Source: Acidovorax_G lacteus
Lineage (GTDB): Bacteria; Pseudomonadota; Gammaproteobacteria; Burkholderiales; Burkholderiaceae_C
Reading direction: 5' to 3'
Assembly (NCBI RefSeq): GCF_039540375.1
Contig: NZ_BAABEX010000008.1
Location: forward strand, 1 to 64,000
DNA length: 64,000 bases
This document shows, one piece after another, positions 1 to 8,294 of this stretch (position 1 is the first letter of the stretch; each line of letters starts with the position of its first letter). The notes under the pieces were generated by a model. It saw only the letters and a list, made by a program, of their open reading frames with translations. It had not been told where the DNA came from and did not search any database. Both the position numbers and the translations under genes were made by a program.

Positions 1-2
1 GC

Positions 3-332
3 ACGGGCTACTCCAGCCTGAGCTACCTCAAGCGGCTGCCGCTGGAGCAGGTGAAGATCGACCAGGGATTTGTGCGGGACGTGCTGACGGACCCGAACGA
101 CGCGGCGATTGTGCGCACGATATTGGCGCTGGCGCGCAGTCTGGACCTGCAGGTGGTGGCGGAAGGGGTGGAGACGGCGGGGCAGCTGGCGTTTTTGCGG
201 CTGCACGGGTGCGAGGCCTTCCAGGGCTACCTGTTCGGGCGGCCTGCGCCCGTGGAGGCGCTGGAGCGGGAGCATCTTCCCCCTGAGCCCGCCGCCGAAC
301 CATCCGGCCCACGGGAGCGGGGCGTCTCATGA
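3..332 (+). CDS. C-terminal part of a GGDEF/EAL c-di-GMP phosphodiesterase (5' end outside window)
   Basis: Only the last ~109 codons are present. They encode the end of an EAL domain, which hydrolyses the second messenger c-di-GMP. The visible motifs are TGYSSLSYLKRLPLEQ, a KID motif in which Lys binds the catalytic pocket, and VVAEGVET with the conserved Glu. The protein closes with the usual FQGYLFGRP sequence and a short proline-rich tail. The TGA stop overlaps the ATG of the next gene (ATGA), so the two genes are probably translationally coupled. The next gene carries a very similar EAL segment, with about 15 differences in 89 aligned residues by eye, so the pair looks like a tandem duplication. 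Any N-terminal sensor or GGDEF domain lies upstream and cannot be judged. Confidence 0.9.
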   Translation, partial: TGYSSLSYLKRLPLEQVKIDQGFVRDVLTDPNDAAIVRTILALARSLDLQVVAEGVETAGQLAFLRLHGCEAFQGYLFGRPAPVEALEREHLPPEPAAEPSGPRERGVS

Positions 333-3019
333 ACCCCGACAGACCCGGGCCCCCGCAGCCGCCATCCGCCCGGACCGCGTGGCCCTCTGGTCCGTCCCGG
401 GTGGGTGTGGGCGCGGCCCCGGGCCCCATCAGCGATGCCCCAGGCCGCGTGGCCCCGGTGCAGGCAATCGATGTGCCCAGCGTGCTGTGGGTAGACGCCG
501 ACGACGCGCACTTTCGCCGGGGTCGTCAGGCGCTGGCACGGCGGTGTCCCGACTGGCGTGTGTTGCACCGCCCGCGGCTGGACGATGCCGCCACGGCCCT
601 GGCATCGCAAAGCTGGAGCATCGTGGTGCTGTGCCTCACGCCCAGCGCGCGGGATCTGCCCGATCTGCTCGCATCGTGCGCGGGCCGCTCTGTGCTGTTG
701 TGCCTGGACGCCGACCAGGAAGCCTTGGCGGCGCGGGCCTTTCGCCATGGGCTGGGCGACTATGTGGTGCGGCAGAGCGATGGCACCCATTTGCCCGAGA
801 TGGTCTACCGCCTGCAGGCGCTGGCCCCCGTGGGCCGCGAGGCTTTGCCGCCGCAGGCCGCCACGAAGCCCGCACCGCCGCCAGCTGGCAGCGTGCGCAC
901 CGTGGACGCGCGCATTTGGCAAGACGCACTGGCCCAGCTGCAGGAGCAGCGGCAGGCCTTGCAGGTCACGCTGGCCAGCATGAGCCAGGGGATCTTCAAG
1001 ACCGACCCTGAAGGCCGCATCACCGTGTACAACCAGCGCGTGCTGGAGCTGCTGAACCTGCCCGAATCGCTGATGGCGTCGCGGCCCACCATGGCCGACC
1101 TGACCCGTGTGCAGGCCATGCGCGGAGACTTTGGCGCCGGTTATCAGCTGGTGGATGCGCGGGGGATGCCCTACGTGGCCAGCGGTGGCTCCATCGAGCC
1201 ACCAGCGCTGTACTGGCGCACCACCCAGGACGGCCGCACGCTGGAGGTACGCACCGCGCGACTGGCCGACGGCAGCCTGGTGCGCACGTTCACCGATGTG
1301 AGCGACTATGCCCGCGTGCAGCAGCAGCTGCGCGACAGCGAGGCCCGCTTTCGCAGCCTGAGCGATCTGTCGTCCGACTGGTACTGGGAGCAGGATGCGC
1401 AATTCCGGTTCGTGCAACTGGTGGCGGGCGACTGGAGCGACAACCGCCTGCCGACCGACGACGTGGCCGGGCGCACGCGCTGGGAAATGGGCGCGCTCAA
1501 CATGACACCCGCCGACTGGGCGGCCCACCGGGCGGTGCTGGAAAAGCACCAGCCCTTTCGCGACCTGGAGCTGCACCACCAGCGACGCGACGGCAGCACC
1601 CACTGGATTTCGGTCAGCGGCGTGCCGGTGTTCGATGCGCAGGGGGCGTTCTGCGGCTACCGGGGCGTGGGGCGCGACATCACCGAGCGCAAGTCGGTCG
1701 AGGAAAAAGTCGAGCGCCTTGCGTTCTTTGATGCACTCACCGGGCTGCCCAACCGGCGTCTGCTGCTCGACCGGCTGCAGCGCGCGATTGCCTTTGCGCT
1801 GCGGGCGGAGCAGCATGGCGCGCTGCTGTTCATCGACCTGGACAACTTCAAGGACCTGAACGACACCCTGGGCCACGACACCGGCGACCAGCTGCTGGTG
1901 CAGGTGGCCGAGCGCCTGCGCGGCTGCGTGCGCGACAGCGACACCGTGGCACGCTTTGGCGGAGACGAGTTCGTGGTGCTGCTCCAGGCCCTGCACCAGG
2001 AGCCCACGCGCGCCAGTGCCGAGGCCGCGCGCGTGGCGCAACTCATCATCGACCGCCTGGGGGCGGCCTACACCATGGCCGCCACGGCCCATCACAGCAC
2101 GCCGAGCATCGGCATCACCCTGTTCGGCCGCACGGCAAGCCGGGTGGACGACCTGCTCAAGCAGGCCGATATGGCCATGTACCAGGCCAAGGCGGGCGGG
2201 CGCAACACCGTGCGCTTTTTTGACCCCGACATGCAGGCCGCCGTGAGTGCGCGTTCCGAGCTGGAGAGCGACTTGCGCCACGGCCTGCAGCACGGCGAGT
2301 TCCTGCTGCATTACCAGCCGGTGGTCGACAGCGCGGGCCGCCTGCTCGGGGCCGAGGCCCTGGTGCGCTGGCAGCATCCGCGCCGCGGGCTGGTGCCGCC
2401 GTCCGAGTTCATTCCCCTGGCCGAGCAAACCGGCCTGATCCTGCCGCTGGGCCGCTGGGTGCTCGAAGCCGCATGCCGGCAACTCGTGGTCTGGGCGCAG
2501 AGCGCCGTCACACGTCCGTTTTTCCTGTCGGTCAACGTGAGCGTGCGCCAGTTTCGCCAGCCCGAGTTTGCCGAGCAGGTGCTGGGTGCACTGCAAGCCA
2601 GCGGGGCGAATCCGGAGCGACTGAAGCTGGAGCTGACCGAAAGCCTCATGGCGACCGATGTGGAGGAGGTCATCCAGCGCATGGAGCAGTTGCGCGAGCG
2701 CGGTGTAGGCTTCTCGCTGGACGACTTCGGCACCGGGTATTCGAGCCTGAGCTACCTCAAGCGGCTGCCGCTTGAGCAGCTCAAGATCGACCGCGGGTTT
2801 GTGCGCGATGTGCTCGCGGACGCCAACGACGCCGCCATCGTGCGCACCATTCTGGCCCTGGCCCAAAGCCTGGACCTGCAGGTCGTGGCCGAGGGCGTGG
2901 AAACCACCGGCCAGCTGGAGTTTTTGCGCCGCCTGGGCTGCCCGGCCTTCCAGGGCTACCTGTTCGGCCGCCCCGTGCCTGCCACGGTGCTGGAAAGAGC
3001 GTTCCGGCCTGCGCCATAG
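329..3019 (+). CDS. PAS-GGDEF-EAL bifunctional c-di-GMP signalling protein
   Basis: This 896-residue protein probably makes and/or degrades c-di-GMP. A proline-rich N-terminus is followed by a region at ~50-165 that resembles a degenerate receiver domain (VLWVDADD). Two PAS-like sensor domains follow at ~217-330 (MSQGIFKTDPEGRI) and ~341-460. The GGDEF domain at ~465-625 has an intact GGDEF signature near residue 545 plus LDNFKDLNDTLGH. The EAL domain at ~645-890 has EALVRW, ELTES, DDFGTGYSS and AEGVET, all expected for an active phosphodiesterase. No transmembrane segment or signal peptide is seen, so it is probably cytoplasmic. The ATG overlaps the stop of the upstream paralogue. Both catalytic signatures are intact, so the net activity cannot be predicted from sequence. 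Confidence 0.93.
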   Translation: MNPDRPGPPQPPSARTAWPSGPSRVGVGAAPGPISDAPGRVAPVQAIDVPSVLWVDADDAHFRRGRQALARRCPDWRVLHRPRLDDAATALASQSWSIVVLCLTPSARDLPDLLASCAGRSVLLCLDADQEALAARAFRHGLGDYVVRQSDGTHLPEMVYRLQALAPVGREALPPQAATKPAPPPAGSVRTVDARIWQDALAQLQEQRQALQVTLASMSQGIFKTDPEGRITVYNQRVLELLNLPESLMASRPTMADLTRVQAMRGDFGAGYQLVDARGMPYVASGGSIEPPALYWRTTQDGRTLEVRTARLADGSLVRTFTDVSDYARVQQQLRDSEARFRSLSDLSSDWYWEQDAQFRFVQLVAGDWSDNRLPTDDVAGRTRWEMGALNMTPADWAAHRAVLEKHQPFRDLELHHQRRDGSTHWISVSGVPVFDAQGAFCGYRGVGRDITERKSVEEKVERLAFFDALTGLPNRRLLLDRLQRAIAFALRAEQHGALLFIDLDNFKDLNDTLGHDTGDQLLVQVAERLRGCVRDSDTVARFGGDEFVVLLQALHQEPTRASAEAARVAQLIIDRLGAAYTMAATAHHSTPSIGITLFGRTASRVDDLLKQADMAMYQAKAGGRNTVRFFDPDMQAAVSARSELESDLRHGLQHGEFLLHYQPVVDSAGRLLGAEALVRWQHPRRGLVPPSEFIPLAEQTGLILPLGRWVLEAACRQLVVWAQSAVTRPFFLSVNVSVRQFRQPEFAEQVLGALQASGANPERLKLELTESLMATDVEEVIQRMEQLRERGVGFSLDDFGTGYSSLSYLKRLPLEQLKIDRGFVRDVLADANDAAIVRTILALAQSLDLQVVAEGVETTGQLEFLRRLGCPAFQGYLFGRPVPATVLERAFRPAP

Positions 3020-3048
3020 CAAGCCCCTGGCGCGCCAGCCGCGCGACA

Positions 3049-4254
3049 ATGCGGCCCATGACAACCGAGCAGGTACTGGTGGCCGGAGGCGGCATTGGGG
3101 GTTTGGCTGCGGCGCTGGCGGCCGCGCGCGCGGGCTGCGAGGTGCGGCTCTACGAACGGGCAGCAGCCTTCAGCGAAGTGGGGGCTGGCGTGCAACTGGG
3201 GCCCAACGTGGTGCGCGTGCTGCACGGCTGGGGCTTGGCCGATGCGCTGCGCGCCGTGGCCGCCGTGCCCGACCGCCTGCAGGTGCGCAGCGCCCTGCAC
3301 GGGGGCGTGCTGGCCGAATTGCCACTGGGCGCGCGGGCCGAGCAGCGCTACGGCGCGCCCTACGTCACCATCCACCGCGCCGATCTGCACAGCCTGCTGC
3401 TGCAGGCGGTTCAGGCCCAGGGGGGCGTTGTACTGCACCTGGGCCAGACCTTGCGCGGCTATGCCGAGCAGGGCGGCAGCGTGCAGTTGCACATGGCACC
3501 CGGCAAGGCGGTGGAGGGCGACGCCCTGATCGGCGCGGACGGCCTGTGGAGCACCGTGCGCCAGGTGCTGCTGGGCCCCGAACGCCCGCGCGTGAGCGGG
3601 CACCTGGCCTACCGCGCCCTGGTGCCGCAAGACGCACTGCCGCCCGCCTTGCGTACCGGCTGCGTCACCGCCTGGCTGGGCCCGCGCCTGCACGCCGTGC
3701 AGTACCCGGTGCGCGGCGGTACGCACCAGAACCTGGTGGTCATCGTGCAGGGGCCAGCGCCGCGCGACCTGGAGCACTGGGACCACAGCGCCAACGCCGC
3801 CGATTTGGAGCACGCGCTGGCCGGCACCTGCACCGCTTTGCAGCAGGCCGTGCGGGGCGTGGCCGAGGCAGGGTATGGATGGCGCCTGTGGCCGCTGTGC
3901 GACCGGCCGCCCGTGGCCGGGGCCGAGGAGATGGCGCGTGGTCTGGTGGCGCTGCTCGGGGACGCCGCCCACCCCATGCGTCCCTACCTGGCCCAGGGCG
4001 CGGGCATGGCCATTGAAGACGCGGCCGAATTGGAGCGCGCGCTGGCCCAGCGCGCCATCGACATGCCGCTGCGCCTGCGCCGCTACGCCCTCAACCGCTG
4101 GCAGCGCAACGCCCGGGTGCAGGCACGGTCTGAACGCAACGGCCGCATCTTCCACGCCACGGGGCCGGTGCGCTGGGGGCGCGACCTGTCGCTGCGCTGG
4201 CTGGGGGCGCGGCTGCTGGATGTGCCCTGGCTGTACCGCGGCCCTCAGCTGTGA
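3049..4254 (+). CDS. FAD-dependent aromatic monooxygenase (salicylate / 3-hydroxybenzoate hydroxylase-like)
   Basis: This is a class A flavoprotein monooxygenase of 401 residues that would use NAD(P)H and O2 to hydroxylate an aromatic or related substrate. The N-terminal dinucleotide-binding motif GGGIGGLAAALAAARAG is present, followed by the GADGLWS-type DG motif near residue 160. The second FAD motif, GDAAHPMRPYLAQGAG with a following EDAAEL, lies near residue 305. The length fits the family. Start choice is between ATG at 3049 and ATG at 3058 (MTTEQ). The gene follows the GGDEF-EAL gene by 29 bp but is not obviously related to it. It converges on the MFS transporter, with a palindromic repeat between the two stops. 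The substrate is unknown: salicylate or 3-hydroxybenzoate hydroxylase is only the closest-looking family. Confidence 0.85.
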   Translation: MRPMTTEQVLVAGGGIGGLAAALAAARAGCEVRLYERAAAFSEVGAGVQLGPNVVRVLHGWGLADALRAVAAVPDRLQVRSALHGGVLAELPLGARAEQRYGAPYVTIHRADLHSLLLQAVQAQGGVVLHLGQTLRGYAEQGGSVQLHMAPGKAVEGDALIGADGLWSTVRQVLLGPERPRVSGHLAYRALVPQDALPPALRTGCVTAWLGPRLHAVQYPVRGGTHQNLVVIVQGPAPRDLEHWDHSANAADLEHALAGTCTALQQAVRGVAEAGYGWRLWPLCDRPPVAGAEEMARGLVALLGDAAHPMRPYLAQGAGMAIEDAAELERALAQRAIDMPLRLRRYALNRWQRNARVQARSERNGRIFHATGPVRWGRDLSLRWLGARLLDVPWLYRGPQL

Positions 4255-4257
4255 GTT

Positions 4258-4306
4258 TGCTATTAAATTGATAGCTTCTCGTGCTTGATTATTCAGCACG
4301 AACGGC
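4258..4306 (+). repeat. 49-bp palindromic element, copy 1
   Basis: An AT-rich arm beginning TGCTATTAAATTGATAGC is followed by a hairpin with arms CTCGTGCTT... and ...AGCACGA. It fills almost the whole gap between two convergent genes, the FAD monooxygenase and the MFS transporter. The hairpin is more degenerate here than in other copies. In this position it could act as a bidirectional terminator, but it has no proper T-run. Confidence 0.85.
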
Positions 4307-4311
4307 ACATT

Positions 4312-5598
4312 TCATGCTGAATGCTGGCCAGGGCCCGGCGACTGCGCTGCAGGGGGGGCGGGCAGCAGCCGAAAGCCCAGCGCGCCTGCGGTGAGCAGCG
4401 TGGCAATGGTGAGCATCACCGCACGAAACGGCTCCAGGCCCTGCGCCGTGGCCCATGAGGCCGCCACGCCAGTGATCCACTGCATGCAGGCCACGCCCAG
4501 GAACATGGCCATGGTGAACAAGGCCATGGCGCGGCCCGTGAGGGCTGCCGGGTAGGCGCTGCGCACGTCGGAATACTGCAGCACCATGTAGCCCGACAGC
4601 ACGCCCACGGCAATTGCCGCGCTCACGTCCAGCCAGGGCTGTCGGCTGAGCGCCATCAGCACAAACAGCAGCGCCAGCACCAGCGTGTAACCCGTCAGCC
4701 ACTGCCTGCGGCGCGCAGGCCCCGGGTCGCGCCTGCCAAACCAGGCCGGCCCGAACAGCGACACCAGTGACACCAGCAGCGCCACATGGCCGCTGGCCAC
4801 CAGCGAAAAGCCATGCCGCTCGATCAGCAAGGGACCCAGCCACAGACCCCGCAGCGCCAGAAACGCGGCATAGGTCATCAGCGCCAGCACCAGAATGCCC
4901 CAGGTGTGCGGCATCCAGAACAGCGCGGCGAACCCCCGTACCGCATCGGCCACCGACTCGCGCGCCACGCCCGCTGGCAGTGCCTGCGGTGGCTCGCGCA
5001 CCCGCCAGAACACCACGCACCAGGCCAGCGCCGACAGCACCGCTAGCACGCCAAAGCCCGTGCGCCAGCCCGCGGCCGCCACCACCCAGGCCAAGGGTGA
5101 TCCGGTGAACAGCATGCCCAGCCCGCCGATGCCCATGGCCACACCCGACACCAGCGCAAAGCGCTCGCCTGCAAAGTGCCGTGCAATGAACACCGTACAC
5201 ACCAGAAATGCGGGCGCACAGCCCGCACCGATCAGCACCTGCCCCAGCAGCACCACGCCGTAGGACGGCGCCAGCGCCGACAGCGATGCCCCGGCAATGG
5301 CCAGAGGAAACACACACAGCAGGGTGCGCCGCACGCCATGCAGGTCGATGGCAATGCCCATCACCAACTGCAGTGCGCCAAAGGCAAAGGCGAACGCCGC
5401 TGCGAACACGCCCAGCGCCTGCGGCGTGAGCCCGAAGTCGGCCTGCAGCCCTGTGGCCAGAATGGCGGCCACGGTGCGAAACGCCTGGCTCAGCGCAAAG
5501 CCCGACACCAGTGCCAGCAGCATGGCCCAGGCGGCACGGGGCGCAAGCGCCGCAGGTGCGGCGCGGTGATCCGACAAGGCAGTGTGGGGAGGGGGCAT
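4312..5598 (-). CDS. MFS transporter
   Basis: This is a major facilitator superfamily membrane protein of about 428 residues with roughly 12 hydrophobic helices. The first is AWAMLLALVSGFALSQAFRT, and the sequence is strongly Ala/Leu/Val-rich throughout. The helix 2-3 loop contains the DLHGVRRT segment typical of the MFS family motif region. The start is taken at the ATG at 5598 (MPPPHTALS), just before helix 1. In-frame upstream ATGs at 5688 and 5817 would add an arginine/proline-rich tail that does not look like coding sequence. The substrate cannot be inferred. The gene converges with the FAD monooxygenase and diverges from the lysozyme-inhibitor lipoprotein gene. Confidence 0.85.
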   Translation of the reverse strand: MPPPHTALSDHRAAPAALAPRAAWAMLLALVSGFALSQAFRTVAAILATGLQADFGLTPQALGVFAAAFAFAFGALQLVMGIAIDLHGVRRTLLCVFPLAIAGASLSALAPSYGVVLLGQVLIGAGCAPAFLVCTVFIARHFAGERFALVSGVAMGIGGLGMLFTGSPLAWVVAAAGWRTGFGVLAVLSALAWCVVFWRVREPPQALPAGVARESVADAVRGFAALFWMPHTWGILVLALMTYAAFLALRGLWLGPLLIERHGFSLVASGHVALLVSLVSLFGPAWFGRRDPGPARRRQWLTGYTLVLALLFVLMALSRQPWLDVSAAIAVGVLSGYMVLQYSDVRSAYPAALTGRAMALFTMAMFLGVACMQWITGVAASWATAQGLEPFRAVMLTIATLLTAGALGFRLLPAPPAAQSPGPGQHSA

Positions 5599-5802
5599 GG
5601 GGCGGGGCCGCCGCCGCGCGCTGGGGGCGCGTACAGGTTGGGCGTCGCACAGCGTAGCGCATGGGCGGGCAGGGGGCTTGTCACGCATGTGCGCGGTATG
5701 CGCCCGGCACGGGCCGCCAGCGCAGACGCGCCATGCCCGCCCGGGCGGGGCGTGTGGTACACCCGGGGCCTGCCCTGTGTGGCGTCTCTGGAGCCCGTTT
5801 AC

Positions 5803-6132
5803 ATGCCCGTCCGTCATCTTTCCGCCGCGCTCGCCGCCCTGGGCCTTGCAGGCCTGCTCGCAGGCTGTTCCAGCCCCCCGGCCAGCGAACCGGCCGAGCG
5901 CCGCAGCACCTACGACTGCAGCAACAACGAAACCCTGGAACTGCGCTTTCAGGCGGCCGACCGCACTGCACTGTTGCTGCGCAAGGGTGGGCAGGTGACG
6001 CTGGCCGCCGAACCGGTGGCCTCAGGCTTTCGCTACAGCAACGGTCCCATCACGGTGCAGGGCAAGGGGGCCGATCTGCTGATCGAAATCGGCCGCATGG
6101 TTCCGATCCGTTGCGAGGCGCGGCCCGGCTGA
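5803..6132 (+). CDS. MliC-like lipoprotein, C-type lysozyme inhibitor family
   Basis: A 109-residue lipoprotein with an N-terminal signal and lipobox LLAGC, giving a mature protein starting at Cys24. The mature part is short and beta-rich: TYDCSNNETLELRF, then a TALLLRKGGQVTLAAEPVAS segment, then RYSNGPITVQGKGADL, and a final Cys. This order (YxC near the N-terminus, VTL, SGxRYS, G and a terminal Cys) matches the MliC/PliC family of periplasmic or outer-membrane inhibitors that protect peptidoglycan from host lysozyme. The two Cys would form the family disulfide. The catalytic-site-inserting SGxxY/YxxxTKG pattern is only partly recognisable. It is probably transcribed alone, divergent from the MFS gene. 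Confidence 0.72.
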   Translation: MPVRHLSAALAALGLAGLLAGCSSPPASEPAERRSTYDCSNNETLELRFQAADRTALLLRKGGQVTLAAEPVASGFRYSNGPITVQGKGADLLIEIGRMVPIRCEARPG

Positions 6133-6344
6133 CGCAGATCCGCCGTGCGTATCCAGGTGTAATTCCTGCGGGTCCCGTCGGCGTTGTCGTACACGCCGCA
6201 GGCCCACCGCGCGTTAGCGTGGCATGGAATGCCAAGACAGCGGCATTCCATAATGCCGCCCGGGCCCGGCAGTGGGCCACGAGCGCGGAGCACGCGGGCG
6301 TGAGGGACGCCGCGCCGCACGGAACACAACACATGGAGGACCGC

Positions 6345-7307
6345 ATGGCAATGCGACGGTGGTGGATGGCCCTGGTGGCCGTGGTGGGCATCTGGATGGT
6401 GGGCGCGTCGGCGGCCTGGGCGCGGGACGACGGCGGCTATCAGGTGCTGGATGCGCGGTATGGCACGGCCGAGTACAGCGCCGACGTCACCCAGCGCGTG
6501 CGCGACATGGTGCAACGCGATGGCTCCTTCCGCGTGGGCAACGACACCTTTGGCATCGACCCGCATCCCAAGCAGCCCAAGGTGCTGCGCATCCAGGCGC
6601 GTGGCCGCGGCGGTGAGATGCGGGTGTTCGACTTCCCGGAAGACGCCTACGTGGATGGCCGCATGTTTCGCGGCAGCGGCGGTGGCGGCTCTTGGAACCA
6701 GGGCGGCTGGCAGGGCGACGGCGGCAGCGGCCGACCCAACCCCGGCCACGACGATGGCCAGTACCAGATCCTGCAGGCCAGCTATGGCACGGCCGAGCGC
6801 CATGTGGACGTGACCCAGCGCCTGCGCGAGCTGGCACGGCGCGACCGCAGCTTTCGCCTGACGAACGAGACCTTCCAGGTCGATCCGCACCGCGGCCACA
6901 CCAAGACGCTGCGCATTTATGCGCGTGGTCGCGATGGCTCGCAGCGCGTGTTCGATTACGTAGAAGGCAGCTGGGTGGACGGCGCGCTGTTCACGGGCTG
7001 GAGCGGCGGCAACTGGGGCCAGGGCGGCTGGAGCGGCGGCTGGGGTGGCGGTGGCGACGTGGCGCCGGGCTACGGCGGGCTGCAGATCCTGCAGGCCACC
7101 TACGGCGTGGGCGACCGCATGATCGAGGTGACCGCACGCCTGCGCAGCCAGGTGCGCGGAGGCCGCCTCGATGTGCGTGCCGACAACGACCTCGCCGGCT
7201 GGGACCCAGCCCCGGGCGTGCCCAAGATGCTGTACGTGACCTATTCGGTCAACGGGCGCGAGAGCCGAGTGCGCGTGCGCGAGTCGGACTATCTCTCGCT
7301 GCCCTGA
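6345..7307 (+). CDS. secreted protein with three DUF3395 (DnaJC11 C-terminal)-like repeats
   Basis: This 320-residue exported protein has a signal peptide at 1-26 (ending ASAAWA) and three homologous ~76-residue modules. They lie at ~32-108, ~140-216 and ~246-320 and are joined by Gly/Trp/Ser-rich linkers. Each module runs YQxLxAxYGTA, then DVTxRLR, then a FRVxNxTF-type strand, a DP..K.LRI.ARG segment, and VDGxxF or LSLP. Module 3 (ATYGVG, EVTARLR, GWDPAPG, LYVTYSVNG, YLSLP) fits best the DUF3395 domain known from the C-terminus of DnaJC11 proteins. The start at 6345 is chosen for the GGAGG ribosome-binding site five bases upstream; ATG 6333 is an in-frame alternative. A strong terminator follows at 7327. 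Function is unknown, and a periplasmic carbohydrate- or protein-binding role is only a guess. Confidence 0.8.
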   Translation: MAMRRWWMALVAVVGIWMVGASAAWARDDGGYQVLDARYGTAEYSADVTQRVRDMVQRDGSFRVGNDTFGIDPHPKQPKVLRIQARGRGGEMRVFDFPEDAYVDGRMFRGSGGGGSWNQGGWQGDGGSGRPNPGHDDGQYQILQASYGTAERHVDVTQRLRELARRDRSFRLTNETFQVDPHRGHTKTLRIYARGRDGSQRVFDYVEGSWVDGALFTGWSGGNWGQGGWSGGWGGGGDVAPGYGGLQILQATYGVGDRMIEVTARLRSQVRGGRLDVRADNDLAGWDPAPGVPKMLYVTYSVNGRESRVRVRESDYLSLP

Positions 7308-7326
7308 CGACGCTGCTGTCCCGATC

Positions 7327-7364
7327 AAAAAGCCCACGCCCGCCCTGCGGTCGTGGGCTTTTTG
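7327..7364. terminator. bidirectional intrinsic terminator
   Basis: The stem AAAAAGCCCACG / CGTGGGCTTTTTG has a ~13-base loop and a T-run on either strand. It lies between the DUF3395-repeat gene on the plus strand and kynA on the minus strand, and can serve both convergent genes. Confidence 0.88.
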
Positions 7365-7379
7365 CTGGCCTTGCCGGGC

Positions 7380-8276
7380 TCAGAGATCGGTGCGCAGCTT
7401 CCAGATTTCAGGGAACAGCACCACGTCCAGCATGCGGCGCAGGTAGCTCACGCCGCCGGTGCCGCCCGTGCCGCGCTTGAAGCCGATCACGCGCTCCACC
7501 GTCGTCACATGGCGGAATCGCCAAAGGCGGAAGGCGTCCTCGATGTCCGTGAGCTTCTCGCCGAGCTGGTACAGATCCCAGTACTTCTGCGGGTCGCGGT
7601 ACACCACCAGCCAGGCCTCTTTGACCGCTTCGCTTTCGCTGTACGGCTGCGTCCAGTCGCGCTCCAGGTGGCTTGCCGGAATGTGCAGGCCTTCCTTGGC
7701 CAGCAATTGCAGCGACACGTCGTACAGCGAAGGCGCTTCGTACGCCGTGCGCACCTGGGCCAGCAGGTCGGGGCGGTGCTCGTGCGGCTTGAGCATCGCC
7801 GCGTTCTTGTTGCCCAGCGAGAACTCGATGGCGCGGTACTGGTAGCTCTGAAAGCCGCTGGAGCTTGCCAGGTACGGGCGCATGGCCGTGTACTCGGGCG
7901 GCGTCATGGTGGCGAGCACGTTCCATGCGCTCACCAACTGCTCCATGATGCGGCTCACGCGGGCGAGCATCTTGAAGGCCTCGGCGCGGGTGCCCGTATC
8001 GGGGTTGGCAATGCGGTCGATGGCCGCGCGCAGCTCGTGCAGCATGAGTTTCATCCACAGCTCGCTGGTCTGGTGCTGCACGATGAACAGCATCTCGTCG
8101 TGCGCGGGCGACAGCGGCTTTTGCGCCGTGAGGATGGCGTCGAGCTGCAGGTAGTCGCCGTAGCTCATGCTGTGGCTGAAGTCGAGCTGGGCGCGTTCTT
8201 CGCGCACGATGGATTCGGGCAGCGCAGCAGATGCCGCGTTGTGGTCACCCGCTGGGGTTTGGGAGAAAGGGCACAT
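7380..8276 (-). CDS. kynA: tryptophan 2,3-dioxygenase
   Basis: This heme enzyme opens the indole ring of L-tryptophan to N-formylkynurenine, the first step of the kynurenine pathway. The 298-residue length is typical of bacterial TDO. The signature SYGDYLQLDAIL is present, as is FIVQHQTSELWMK with the active-site His near residue 68. The C-terminal RLWRFRHVTTVERVIG segment carries the proximal heme His. It ends with the usual GTGGVSYLRRMLD. It is the last gene of kynB-kynU-kynA, only 18 bp after kynU, and is followed by the terminator at 7327. With kynU and kynB it would convert tryptophan to anthranilate and alanine; no anthranilate-degrading genes are visible here. Confidence 0.97.
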   Translation of the reverse strand: MCPFSQTPAGDHNAASAALPESIVREERAQLDFSHSMSYGDYLQLDAILTAQKPLSPAHDEMLFIVQHQTSELWMKLMLHELRAAIDRIANPDTGTRAEAFKMLARVSRIMEQLVSAWNVLATMTPPEYTAMRPYLASSSGFQSYQYRAIEFSLGNKNAAMLKPHEHRPDLLAQVRTAYEAPSLYDVSLQLLAKEGLHIPASHLERDWTQPYSESEAVKEAWLVVYRDPQKYWDLYQLGEKLTDIEDAFRLWRFRHVTTVERVIGFKRGTGGTGGVSYLRRMLDVVLFPEIWKLRTDL

Positions 8277-8294
8277 GGTGATGGGCCTTTCCGG

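Noticed and set aside
227..3064. Very long open frame on the minus strand antisense to the GGDEF-EAL gene
   Set aside because: High GC content makes the antisense frame of a GC3-rich gene stop-poor. The translation has His/Gln/Ala-rich composition, no domain, and overlaps a gene with intact catalytic motifs.
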